The notes: generated from the sequence alone by a model not told the origin. A stretch of DNA of 64,000 nt from Hypomesus transpacificus (GCF_021917145.1 NC_061075.1:1354215-1418214), one strand, 5' to 3'. Shown: positions 1-11,098, counted from the first letter of the stretch. A program made the numbers and translations.

Positions 1-1
1 N

Positions 2-3000
2 NGTCCAGCTGGTCTTCCAGGAAACCATGGGCTGAAGGTATGGATGACCACTTCCTGTTTATTACTCAGACCTTGACCTATGACATGGGAAGTACTTCAG
101 GGTTAAAACACGAAAACCTGAAACAGTGGAACTCTCACATTTGAACTTCTCTTGCCGATTGACTAGGACTGTGGCATCATATTTCTATCATTGGCTCATT
201 CTGTAGTTGTTTTATTGTTACTTGCAGGGAAACCGCGGTCTAGAGGGGCCAAGGGGCGCGCAGGGCAGCCAAGTGAGTCGAATCAAAGATCTGGGGTCAG
301 AGACAGTGTTTCTATCATGAAGGCTGGCTAAAGGATTGATCAGTAACCTGGACATCTGCTCTGCTTGTGTTGCAGGGCGAGCAAGGTGCACCTGGACTCA
401 GAGGATATAGAGGAGCTCTGGTACGATTCATTCATTCACGTCTTCTTTTGTTCATTCATTCATTCTGTGTATTCATCCATTCATTCATCCATCCATCTAA
501 CCCTAACCATCACCCAAATCCATCCATCCATCCACATATTTTTTGATTCAGTCATTTGTTTCAGACTTCCCTTTCATTCATTCATTAATTCATTCATTCA
601 CGATGGTGACTGAGTGCAGGGCCTGCAGGGGAACATCGGCCCGTGGGGAGGGCTGGGGCTCCAGGGCCCCCCGGGAGGCCAGGGCCCCCCTGGATCTGGG
701 GGCCCCAGAGGGGTGGCAGGATACCCAGTGAGTCCCTCTGACATCCACACCTGGTTTATCCTTCACTGCAAAGATTAAAGTACAGAAATATTAGTTATGT
801 GGCTAATGCTTAAAACAAGTACATTTGGTTGTCAATAAAGTTTTTAGTTGATAAGATTTCTTAAAATATTGTATCCTTTACTTAAATTAAGTCACCAGAT
901 AAGTCATTTATACTAGAAACAAGTAAAAAAAAAATACATCTAAATACAAGATTATCACACTCAGTTAGATTAGACAGATAGTTTTTTTTCTTCCTGAAGT
1001 ATCAGAAGGTGTTTGAAGAAGTTTTTCTACTCAGACTAGGTATCTCCCGATGATGAACTTGGTTTGAGCCTGTTGAGATGTGACGTGCTGCTGTCCTCCT
1101 CTTATTCCTCCTCTTCCTCCTCTTATTCCTCCTCTTCCTCCTCTTCCTCCTCTTCCTCTTATTCCTCCTCTTCCTCCTCTTCCTCTTATTCCTCCTCTTC
1201 CTCTTATTCCTCCTCTTCCTCCTCTTCCTCCTCTTCCTCCTCTTCCTTCTCTTCCTCTTATTCCTCCTCTTCCTCCTCTTCCTCCTCTTCCTCCTCTTCC
1301 TCTTATTCCTCCTCTTCCTCCTCTTCGTCTTCTTCCTCCTCTTCCTCCTCTTCCTCCTCTTCCTCCTCCAGGGTAAAGATGGACCCACAGGAGCCTTTGG
1401 GGCAGCCACAGAGAAAGGAGACAAGGTAGAATCCTGTATCTGCCGTCTAATTTCAGATCACCTGGGTTGTTTTGCCTGATGTCTAATCAGGGCTCCGTTT
1501 CCCGTGTTTTTCCATCATGCAGGGATTCACGGGTGCTGTTGGCCAAAAGGGAGTTGCTGGTGTCGATGGTGAGGAGGTATATTGATTAGACTGTATTGCT
1601 TATTGATTGTAGATCAGTTTAACCTTATGCTGAATGTTGGATGACCTAAACAAATTCCAAGCATTTTCCGTACGATGTGATGATTGAATTTGACGAGAGT
1701 TAATTCCGCTTTGGATCGTCTTTGGGAATAGAGATATTGAAAATGCTTTGTGGATGAATCCTGATGATGTATAAGAAAGGTGCAGTCTCTGTGCTTTAGG
1801 GGCCTCTAGGACTGAGGGGACCAGAGGGGCCTGCAGGGAGGGCAGGACCAGCTGTGAGTGCCTGTTTATAAACCCTGTATTCTTTCATCACGGTAGCCTT
1901 GTTGAGATGAAAGGATCCCCTCTCAAAACGCGTCCGCATCGCATGAATATGAAAACGCCCTGAAGATGGATCATGTAAATACGAAATTAATTGGGCTGTT
2001 CCGTTGAGTGTGACAGAACTAATGCGGTGGGATTTCCTGTTCCTGTTTCAGGGTGAGAAGGGAGAAGGGGGGCCTCGTGGGGAGAGCGGGCTCAAGGGTT
2101 TCCAAGGAGACCGAGGTAAACAAGGGGTACAAGGACCCAATGGAGCACCAGGGAAACAGGTAGGGGGCTCGCCTAGAATAGCAAATCGCAATAGGCTGCC
2201 CACCCAGGAAGTGTTTGGACAAGATAGAAAGCCATTGGCCAACACATGTCCTGCTTTCCTGCGTGTCCAGGGTTCCCGGGGTTCCCCAGGCGACAGAGGG
2301 AAGCAGGGAGTCCCAGGACTGAAGGTGAATGACATACAAGCCATACCTTTCTGAAACTCCAGTCTCCAATCTGCATACATATGGCAACCAAAAATTCAGC
2401 TATCACATGCAGTAACACTAGCCCGGCCCCATCAGATAACACTAACCACTCTTGCCAGTGCAGTGATATCTGTTTCCACATGTTAGGGTCAGCCTGGCAT
2501 TAGAGGCTTGTCAGGTCTTCCAGGGCGTTATGGAACAGGGGGGAGTACAGGACCTGGGGGTGCCAAGGGACAGAAGGGAATCCATGGACAAACGGTGAGT
2601 GGCTTGCTCTGTTAACACAGTCATTCTCTCATGTAGACTGCTTAAAGTGAATGACATGGAATGGGATAGGATGGATGTCTAACCCTTGTTCACTATGATG
2701 TTCCAGGGGCCTCCAGGAAGTCTAGGCCCTGCAGGTTTAATAGGCCCTAAAGGACCACCAGTAAGTATTTACCTGTTTCACAGGTGTTTCCCACGTTTTC
2801 CAACGTGGGAAATAATGGAATATCTGGATGCATTTTTTAACACATGTTGACACGTGTGCATCTAATCTGTCCTCAGGGTTCACCTGGAAAGAGTGGTGCG
2901 GATGGTAAAGATGGGAAACTAGGACCAAAGGTGAGATATCCCGTTCAGTTTGCTCTTTGCCTTGTTCCTACGAAGTGCCAACCTCCTGTATGTCAAGAGG

Positions 3001-5964
3001 GCTAATGAGGATACCTATGTTGCTATGGGTGCTAGGGAGATTCTGGGAAGAAGGGTAATCTTGGCAGTAGGGGTGAGAAAGGAAAAATGGTAAGTACCTC
3101 CTTTTTTCTGAATCCTAAATAAGCAATTTGTGAGAGTGCAGTTGGTTTAAATCTTTGCTATCAGTGAAGTAGTGTGTGATGTGATGGATGGTTTTCTCTC
3201 CCAGGGAGTGGCAGGTCCAATGGGGCAGAAGGGAGATGCCGGGAAAAGAGGAAAGATGGTAAGAAATGCAGTTATGTTCTTTAAAGTGTTTTAAACACCG
3301 CCAAACGGCGGCGGCAGAAAGTGCTTGCCTTCATGTGGGTGTGTTTATAGGGGACCTCGGGAAAGAGGGGGTTCGTGGGGTCAGCTGGACCTAAAGGTCG
3401 ACCAGGACCTGCTGGTTCCCCCGGAGAAGAGGGAGACATAGGACCCGATGGGCCAAAGGTGAGAGGTCATCATCTCCATGGATGACAGGGTCTCATAACA
3501 GTCTGTCAAATGATGGCTTCTAACCAGGTCCTTTCTTTGAAGGGATTGGACCAGGGCCCAGGACAAAAAGGGAGTAAGGGACTTCCTGGAAAGCTGGTGG
3601 GTTTTATTCATATTATCTCATTTTCTGATTACACGATAGAGACAACTTTTTTGTGTGCGTGGAAAAAAGTTTTGGCAAAAGTTTAACAAAAAAGTTTTTT
3701 TCATATTTGTTTTTCCCAACAAACAAAAAAATCCCTCTCAAGAAAACAGACAAACAAAAACATTTTTTGGTACGACAAAAGTTTACAAAAAAAGTTTAAA
3801 AAAGATGTGGAAAGTTTTGCCATGTAATCCCCTTCTAAATGTATTTTCACAACTATGTTTTTAAATTCTTAGGGAGCACGAGGACCGGTGGGAAAGCCTG
3901 GCTCTGTAGGAAGACCTGGAAAGCCAGCAAGTATCCCATTTAGACACACTTTATATAGATCCACATTCACAGAAAATGTAACACCAAAGCTGCTGTGATT
4001 CCCTATTAGGCACAGGCACCCAGGCACAGTCTAGTGTTGGTCTCAATGGGTCGTGTTGGGTGGGTTTTGTAATTTTAGGGTCTTGCTGGTCTGGATGGCT
4101 TGCTGGGAGTTGAAGGGAATGAAGGAGATCCGGTAGGATAATATTCTGTTCAAATATCCACAATCACTATACCTGAAATAAATCAATCTACATTCAACCG
4201 TGCGCTTTAAATCTCCCTCCCTTTCCTTACGCACCAGGGTGATATGGGCTACAGAGGAGCCTCCGGAAGACCTGGCCGACCTGGCCAGATGGTGAGATAC
4301 ATGCGTCATCATACACACATTCTTATAAGTGACTTTTCTTTGTACAAATGTGTAGCCGGTGTGTGTGTGGTGAAACTCACTCCTCAAGTATGTAAAACGC
4401 CACCCGCGTCAATGAATTGCCAGCTTTTCGTTGGCGTAGTTGGTAGTGGTGGCGCTTGGGAAGTCAGAGGTGGTGAGTTCGACTCCCCGTGGGAGCGGAC
4501 GGATGCCCGTATACCTCTGACGGGAACTTGCAAGACCACGTCTGTTACAAATATACCATTAAATGTTGCAGGGTCAACTTGGACACCTTGGACGGAGGGG
4601 GAACAATGGAAGCCCTGGATCCAAGGTGGGGCTTGTCTGTGAATTTTTGTTGAAAGATAATTTTCTGGTGTAAGTTGTTACCTTTGGAGAGCAGAGCAGT
4701 GCACTAGTATCTTCATGTTGCTCTACCATTGTATTTTCCAGGGGAATTTTGGACCGAAAGGCAAACGTGGACCACCCGGACCAGCAGGCCCGAAGGTATG
4801 CACATAAAACCTATCGAGACAAAACCATAGAGGAACTGGAAGCTTGTTTATGTGGATGTTTAGGTGGATGTTTAGGTGGATGTTTCCAACACGAGAGTAA
4901 ACTCCCTCCTGTCCTCATCAGGGTCTTCCAGGCCTGGGAGGAGAGAAGGGGGACATCGGCCTCTCTGGATCCAAGGTACAGCTCATGTTTCTGAGGAGCC
5001 GCCTTTTCCAGATCGTTGAAAAGTTGTTTTTGTCTCAGATCCATGATTTATTCTTTATGTCCCTGTGGTCAGGGTCAACCTGGTGACAAAGGCCTATCAG
5101 GAAACAGTGGAATTCCTGGACGCAAAGTAAGGAACCTTCGCATTCCAATTTCAGCACATAATAAAATTATAATTGGGTAAAGTGTGTGTATAAGTGTGTG
5201 TCTAATTTAGAATGTAACTGGTGACAAATTAATGATGATGATCTATTTATCTATACATATCTTCCATTTTGTGCAGGATAATCAGGGCTTGATCGGGCCT
5301 AAAGGAAGAATAGGTCCTAAAGGTCTACAGGTGAGTTAGCTGTAATTGCAGTTCTGTAATCTATAGTATATATAGAATGGAATCAGGGATAATTCCTGTC
5401 AGGTTTTTACCGGCGGTTTCTGATGTGATTCAGGGAGACGTTGGTCCACGTGGACCGCCTGGACGAAGAGGATCACCTGGACCTCCAGTACGTAACTTCT
5501 TTTTCATTTAGAAAGCATAATTTCAGGGCTTGTTAATCACTTCCTGGGAGTCAGATGGCTGAGCGCTGAGCGGTGAGGGAGTCGGGATAGTAATCAGAAG
5601 GTTGCCGGATCGATTCCCCGCCGTGCCACATGATGTTGTGTCCTTGGGCAAGGCACTACACCCTACTTGCCTCGGGGGGAATGTCCCAGTACTTACTATA
5701 AGTCGCTCTGGATAATAGCGTCTGCTAAATGTAATATGGAATGTTTCAGTTTTTGATCAATTTCATTGTCTTCTTTCCAGGGCCTCTTTGGGAAAAAGGT
5801 GTGTCCATAACACTTCATGGTTATCAACGGGTATATTTCCAGGGCTTTTTGATGCATTGGTGTGTGCAGAAGGATTTCTGACAGTGTTGTGGTTTGTTAA
5901 GGGGGTGAAGGGCGTGCAAGGATTGCCCGGAGTCAAAGGAGAGAGAGGCCAAAGAGGACCACCA
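2..5964 (+). CDS. Collagen triple-helix exons (27 exons)
   Basis: Every exon begins on the Gly codon and ends on a complete triplet, so each intron is phase 0. Most are 54 bp (six Gly-X-Y); five are 108 bp, two are 45 bp, and the last two are 18 bp and 63 bp. Three Gly positions are replaced: Thr in the exon at 1372 (GAATEKGDK), Gln in the exon at 3543 (GLDQGPGQK) and Asp at the first codon of the exon at 5277 (DNQGLIG). Short helix interruptions are known in the XXIV/XXVII clade. The intron after 3926 uses a GC donor (gcaagt). The 18-bp exon 5781-5798 (GLFGKK) has clean flanks, ttccag and gtgtgt. Confidence 0.85.
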
Positions 5965-8900
5965 GTGAGGATGACTTTAATTTAATTATTTCATTTATTT
6001 CTGCATCAACCAAAGGTTTGAATGAAAAATGAACAGCATATGTAATTATAATTGTAAATTATACATTGACGCTTTTTAAACATTTATTTCACAGGGTAAA
6101 CCTGGCGTACCAGGTCCACCAAGATCTAGATTGAGATCTGGACCACAACTCTGGAAAAAATCCATACTCAGGCCCAGCACAAAGCTAAACCCTGGATCTG
6201 GACCAACCCCCATACCCAGGCCTAGCACCAAGCTAAACCCTGGATCTGGACCAACCCCCATACCCAGGCCTAGCACCAAGCTAAACCCTGGATCTGGACC
6301 AACCCCCATAGCCAGGCCTAGCACCAAGCTAAACCCTGGATCTGGACCAACCTCTATACCCAGGCCCAGCACCAAGCTAAACCCTGGGTCTGGACCAAAC
6401 CCCATGCCCAGGCCTAGCACCAAGCTAAACCCTGGATCTGGACCAATCCCCATACCCAAGCCTAGCACCAAGCTAAACCCTGGATCTGGACCACAACCGG
6501 TGCCAAAGCGTGGATCAACACCTGGGCAAAGACCTGAACTAAAAGCAGGGATCAGGTCTGGGAGCAGACCTGGATCTACACTGCTTCTGATACCTGGGCC
6601 AGGAGCTGAGCTAAGACAAGGGCTCAGACCTGATCCAAGACCTGGTCCAAGACCTGGGTTAACAACTGGGTTAAGACCTGGGTTAAGACCTGGGCTAAGA
6701 CCTGGGTTAAGACCTGGGCTAAGACCTGGGCTAAGACCTGGGCTAAGACCTAGGCTTAGATCAGGGTCAAGACCCAATCCAAGACCAGGAACAAGACCTG
6801 ATCTAAGACCAGGGGTTAAACCTGGGCAAAAGCCTGGACCAAGATCCAAACCTGGACCCAAACCTGGACCCAAACCTAGACCTGGACTTAAACCTGGACC
6901 AGGACAAAGACAACCTAAAACCAAACCTGCTCCAATTTCTCAAAGAAGAGGACCTCTAAAAGTTGGTACACGATTAACCCTCATTCTGCTGATCCATTCA
7001 TCTACTATTTCATACTATATTTACAGACACAGTATGGTGTGTGTGTGTGTGTCTCACCCTCCTTCTGTCCCTAACGTGTCCCCAGCCACCCCCAAGCACT
7101 GTGACCCGAGGCCCACCAGGGCTTCTGGGGGACCAGGCCGTCAGCAGCACCTTCGGCTGGCCGGAGGGCACCAGGGACAGCCCTGCCACCACCTGTCATG
7201 AGCTGGGACTTATCCACCCGCACCTGGAGGACGGTCAGTGGTTCAGACCAGGGGCGTCGGAATGGGGAGGAGATTAGAATGATTCCAGGGGAACTGGTTA
7301 GAAAGGGGGCCCAGCAGAACTCAAAACTTCCCTGTGTGATTTAGATTTTAGGGCCCTGAGTACAAATTTGCCAGGGGCCCAGAAACGCTAGCGGCGCCAC
7401 TTAGTTCAGACATTTCAGACTAGGGTTGCTCCTTGATAAGGATCCTGTGTTGGAGGGGTCAGATGGCTGAGTGGTTAGGGAATCGGGCTATTGATCATAA
7501 GGTTGCCGGTTCGATTCCAGGCTGTGCAAAATGATGTAGTGTCCTTGGGCAAGGCACTTCACCCTACTTACCTCAGGGGAATATACTTACTGTAAGTTGC
7601 TCTGGATAAGAGCGTCTGCTAAATTACTAACTGTTGATGTTGATGTTGTCCTGTTTCCCCCTCTCTCCTCAGGGCTTTTCTACATGGACCCGAACCAGGG
7701 CTGTCCTTACGATGCCCTGCAGGTGCTCTGTAATTTCACAGCAGGAGGGACTACCTGCATACAGCCAGTCACCTCTCAGGTGCGCTCGTTCACTCTTACA
7801 CCTGCTCAGGTGTGCTTGTTCACTCTTACACCTGCTCAGGTACACTCATTCACTCTTACACCTGCTCAGGTACACTCATTCACTCTTACACCTGCTCAGG
7901 TACACTCATTCACTCTTACACTTGCTCAGGTACACTCATTCACTCTTACACCTGCTCAGGTACACTCATTCACTCTTACACCTGCTCAGGTACACTCATT
8001 CACTCTTACACCTGCTCAGGTACACTCATTCACTCTTACACCTGCTCAGGTACACTCATTCACTCTTACACCTGCTCAGGTACACTCACACTGTCAAGTA
8101 TCTAAATGTTTTGTCTGGGAAATTGATGGCTCATTTCCATTTACTCTTTGAATGGCAGATTGCAGGGAAGTGGGAACCAGAAAAAAAAACATCGGAAAGG
8201 TCTGTTCAATGGATCAGTCAGCTAAATAGTAGCAAGAAGGTAGGTCTTCCTACAGTCCACACTGATTAGAGTGATGAGATTTTTACATGATGAAGATCTC
8301 TGATATGAATTCATTTGTCCATGCAACCTAGATTGAGTATGCTGGTTTAGATGTCGTCCAGTTGCGGTTTCTACGGTTACACAGCCACTCTGCCTCCCAA
8401 CGTGTGAGCATAGGTTGCCCGGCCAACCACGTCATCGCCAACACAACTGGCAGGCTTCACTTTCTTGGAGACACGAATACAAAGATTGGTTCGAAGCATA
8501 TCACCGTGACCAGGAAAGATTGTGAGGTGAGACCCAAAGATATGACAGAGGGGAAAGGATAGCCAAGTTCTATAATGTAAATTGAATGACTTGAAATGCC
8601 AGTCCTTAGTTTGAATTTAGGGATTTCCACGGCGAGTACAGTTCATTTCCTTACCCCTAGATGACAGGCAACACACACACCAGACAATCCAACGCATCAC
8701 CACACATCACACAGTCTTTACCCCAGAGATCAGTGAGCTGTCAAATCCTTCATCTTGACTGGTTGCTACCCACAGGGCCTCCTACTATTTTCAGCCTGTC
8801 TGTCTGCCTGCCTGTCTGTCTGTCTGCCTGTCTGTCTGCCTGCTAGGTGGAGGTGGAGTTGAGTGTGTGGGGGAGCGCTGAGCTACATCGGGGGGACATG

Positions 8901-8999
8901 GAGCTGCTTCCTGTGAGGGGCCTGGGGGTGGAGGAGAGGGGGGGCCAGCCCTGGGACCCAGAGCCAGTCATCACCCTGGGCCCTCTCTGCTTCTTATAG
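2..8999 (+). CDS. Fibrillar collagen alpha chain, XXIV/XXVII type (3' part of gene)
   Basis: Extracellular matrix protein; the 5' part lies before the window. Gly-X-Y exons: 2-37, 228-272, 376-420, 620-727, 1372-1425, 1523-1576, 1800-1853, 2052-2159, 2271-2324, 2487-2594, 2707-2760, 2877-2930, 3036-3089, 3205-3258, 3351-3458, 3543-3596, 3873-3926, 4079-4132, 4238-4291, 4572-4625, 4742-4795, 4922-4975, 5073-5126, 5277-5330, 5434-5487, 5781-5798, 5902-5964. Then come 6095-6961 (repeat exon), 7086-7233, 7673-7779, 8159-8239, 8332-8526 and 8847-8999 (TAG stop). The 54/108/45-bp exon sizes are the classic fibrillar pattern. The C-terminus shows the COLFI signature DPNQGC...CNFTAGG and ends in LGPLCFL. 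The divergent C-propeptide and the interrupted helix fit the XXIV/XXVII clade better than types I-III/V/XI, but I cannot tell XXIV from XXVII by eye, so no symbol is given. All phases join without a frameshift. Confidence 0.88.
425..600 (+). repeat. CATT/ATCC microsatellite
   Basis: The intron between collagen exons 376-420 and 620-727 is largely a degenerate array of CATTCATT and CATCCATC tetranucleotides. Confidence 0.85.
1080..1371 (+). repeat. Expanded pyrimidine tract before a collagen exon
   Basis: About 275 bases of almost pure T/C made of CCTCTT/ATTCCTCCTC units run straight into the acceptor (ctccag) of the exon at 1372. Open frames on both strands here (poly-Ser, poly-Pro-Leu, Lys/Arg-rich) are repeat artefacts. 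Confidence 0.9.
4424..4540 (+). mobile_element. tRNA-like SINE fragment of a second type
   Basis: A tRNA-like stretch with an A-box-like ggcgtagttggtagtgg and a B-box-like ggtgagttcgactcc lies inside the collagen intron 4292-4571. It does not match the SINE family at 5547. It could be a SINE head or a decayed tRNA pseudogene; no clean cloverleaf was drawn. Confidence 0.4.
5547..5735 (+). mobile_element. tRNA-derived SINE, copy 1
   Basis: The head resembles a tRNA with an A box (agatggctgagcg) and a B box (ggatcgattcc). A body with tgtccttgggcaaggcact and a tail with gtcgctctggataatagcg then tctgctaaatg follow. The same element occurs at 7454, 27205 and 58431. This copy has a short internal duplication in the A-box region (gctgagcgctgagcgg). 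It lies in a collagen intron. Confidence 0.8.
6095..6961 (+). CDS. Repeat-rich exon between collagen helix and C-propeptide
   Basis: The exon opens with the last Gly-X-Y triplets (GKPGVPGPP) and then runs in frame for about 280 residues of basic, Pro/Gly-rich repeats. Residues from about 6165 to 6510 are seven copies of a 48-bp, 16-residue unit of the type [17 protein letters not shown] 15-bp unit, RPGL(x) type, is repeated around 6655-6760, and [12 protein letters not shown] repeats follow to about 6905. The frame is open throughout, and the phase-0 end at AAAA|gttggt fits the phase-0 start of exon 7086. That donor is weak, so the 3' border is uncertain. The opposite strand is also open, which is a by-product of the repeat. 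The position corresponds to the C-telopeptide, which is short in known fibrillar collagens. Confidence 0.6.
7086..8999 (+). CDS. Collagen C-propeptide (COLFI domain), five exons
   Basis: Exons 7086-7233, 7673-7779, 8159-8239, 8332-8526 and 8847-8999 join in frame into about 195 residues. Visible landmarks are [14 protein letters not shown], then [19 protein letters not shown], then [16 protein letters not shown], then [10 protein letters not shown], and the terminal ITLGPLCFL followed by TAG at 8997-8999. In fibrillar collagens this trimeric domain selects and registers the three chains in the ER before helix folding and is then removed or retained. The conserved Cys residues at the start, at CNF, at GCP, at KDC and at LCF are present, so the domain looks functional. 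Confidence 0.85.
7454..7627 (+). mobile_element. tRNA-derived SINE, copy 2
   Basis: Same family as the copy at 5547, in the intron before the C-propeptide exon 7673. It has the A box agatggctgagtgg, the B box ggttcgattcc, the body ccttgggcaaggcacttcac, and the tail ctctggataagagcgtctgc. It ends about 45 bases before the acceptor of that exon. Confidence 0.82.
7771..8092 (+). repeat. 30-bp minisatellite carrying a splice-donor motif
   Basis: Ten full 30-bp units follow the donor of the C-propeptide exon 7673-7779. Each unit has the form cctgctcaggtacactcatt plus ten bases and contains CTCAG|GTACAC or GTGTGC, closely resembling the true donor CTCAG|GTGCGC at 7780. The 30-bp period keeps all three forward frames open. 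Confidence 0.9.
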
Positions 9000-9107
9000 G
9001 GGGGACATGGAGCTGCTTCCTGTGAGGGGCCTGGGGGTGGAGGAGAGGGGGGGCCAGCCCTGGGACCCAGAGCCAGTCATCACCCTGGGCCCTCTCTGCT
9101 TCTTATA
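8890..9107 (+). repeat. 109-bp tandem duplication across the collagen stop codon
   Basis: The block starting in the G-run at 8890 and running through the stop codon to about 8998 is repeated immediately at 8999-9107 with an exact 109-bp offset, and the copies look identical. The first copy encodes the last residues of the C-propeptide and the TAG; the second copy lies in the 3' UTR. Because the stop is in copy 1, the protein is not changed. Confidence 0.9.
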
Positions 9108-9960
9108 GCCTGACCCCCGGGGGGAAGGCAGCAGGTCGCTTCTAAGACGACGTCTTTATAAAGGAACTGGCTGCAGAGGGGGATGATTACGCAGTCGCTT
9201 GAATCTCCATTCTCTTCTGGATCCCTTATATCAAGTCTCCTTAGTTCAGTCTTGTGTCTTGTGTTTATATTTTCGTTATGTATTGATGGAAACTTGCTCC
9301 TGATGTATTTTGGTTTTTAAAAGGAAATGGAGAATATAATGAATTGGAATTAAGGTAGAACTGTACTTCTGTAGTGTGGTCATCTATAGCCTAAATAATT
9401 TGTGTTGCTGGCAACTCCTCTTACTATCACTGTCATGTCAAACATTTGATATATATATATATATAGGCTTTGATGATGTTGATGTTAATAGGGGTTGGCT
9501 TTAGCAAAGGTTGGTATGGAAGGAATTTTGCTAGTGGGTCTGTAGAATATTGTAGTTGTTGTGTGTGTGTGCATGTGGGTGGTGGTGGTGTGTGTGTGTG
9601 TGACAGGGGTAATGCAACAGCATGGTGTGAGATGATAATTAACTATGCGTGATGAGTTATTGATGATGCTGTAAATATGTATCATTCATAAAGAAAAAAA
9701 TATATAATATTGCGGGTGTTTGAGTTTGTGCATGATGAATTGTTTGAGACATGTTTGTGTGTATATACAGAATTTAAATGTGTTGAGCTTTTATAAAGGC
9801 TTATGCCTGCAGAAGATTACCTGAACATATTGATATGTTTGAATATGTGGATATTGTCTTCAAATGTTGTACTCTGTTTTACTGTCAAGTCACCCTTTTA
9901 CTGTAATTTCAACTGTTTCATGATATAGCACTACTGCAATAAAACATTTTACAGGGAGTC
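9000..9960 (+). other. Collagen 3' UTR with poly(A) signal
   Basis: Non-coding sequence follows the TAG at 8997-8999. It begins with the second copy of a 109-bp tandem duplication, then AT-rich sequence with short AT and GT runs. A consensus AATAAA lies at 9938-9943, so cleavage is expected around 9955-9965. No other gene is seen in this stretch; the small open frames around 9470-9685 are low complexity. Confidence 0.65.
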
Positions 9961-10229
9961 AGCTGATTTCTGTTCATAAAAGACACTTTCAGACATCCTT
10001 GCTGACAAAAAGACACTGTCACTATGCTGTCTGCCGTTGCTAATCCATCATCCACAGCAAATCTTTTATAGAGGAACGAGTGGGTTTCTTTAAAACATAT
10101 ATATATATATATAAAACAAGTTTTTTCTTACACAAAGAAAATGACCTTGAAGACACTTAAAATAAATTGAATTCATCACACCATGACTCATGTTTCTTAC
10201 GTATTAGGGTTTGGAAAATGAGTGGGTTT

Positions 10230-10521
10230 CTTGCAAAAGAGAGACCGTTGCGTTGTAACTTACTTGACCGACTGTTGAGAGGCGATGGAAAGCTATCCTA
10301 TTGGCTCCCAGTCGAAAAGCAGGGCGTTGACGTATGAAAAGAGGAGAGACCTTTTAACCAATCAACAGCAGGCTTTCTATCAACATTAGCAGAGGTGATA
10401 AGAGTGTCAATGTGATTCAGATTGAACAGGTATCTGCGCAGCTAGCTGCTTGCATGCCTGATTTGACATTGGCTAGCTAGTGAAGTCGGAAAGACGTGGA
10501 ATCTTCCCGACCCAGAAACCT
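10230..10521 (+). promoter_or_regulatory. soat1 promoter region and non-coding first exon
   Basis: Upstream of soat1 there is an inverted CCAAT box (attggctccc, near 10300) and a forward one (accaatcaac, near 10356). No TATA box is obvious. The likely first exon ends at 10521 with CCT|gtgagt, and translation starts in exon 2 at 11099. The start of transcription cannot be fixed from sequence; it probably lies about 10380-10480. Confidence 0.5.
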
Positions 10522-11098
10522 GTGAGTATGTCTGTATTTATAATGTAGCTCGATAGAGCTTAGCATATTGATGCGAACTACTCCCACTTGTAGCTCAAGT
10601 TAGCAAGTCGAGCTGATGTTTTGGCAGGAGAAGAAAGCTATTTGTAGGGCTCCACGGAAGCACTGTGTAACAGTCTTCTGCACAGGACAGGTAAACAGTA
10701 CAGTAGTGATGCTAGAAAGGTTATCGTTAGTGCCGAAAGTGAACAGACGCTGGATTTAAAATGAAAGATGCGTGAAATAACTCCATGAGTTAAATGTCTA
10801 CTCTTCGTTGAATAATCAGCCACTGTCTGTCGCTATCTGTTTTTGATTTAATGTTGAAGTTATTTACTGCTAGCTAGTTGTGGTTACAGATTCATTGCCA
10901 GATAGCTCGCAAGCATTAAAAAAAGACATATTGCCTGTGTTGAACAATAGAAAGCTCCGTGACTAGTTTTTCTCTCCCCTAGGCTATTGTTAGCGGATTC
11001 TTAACTGTTCTTCCAATCATGTTTTGGTTTCATGTTAACGGGTCCGGGCTGACTATTTGACTTTGCCTGTTGGTCTGTAGGATTTGAACACCCGCGGT

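Noticed and set aside
1002..1429. Lys/Arg-rich, poly-Ser and Pro/Leu-rich open frames on both strands
   Set aside because: They are translations of one TC-rich tract in the intron before a collagen exon.
6076..6924. 282-codon minus-strand open frame of Gly/Leu/Pro repeats
   Set aside because: It mirrors the plus-strand repeat exon; a repeat unit divisible by three keeps the other strand open too.
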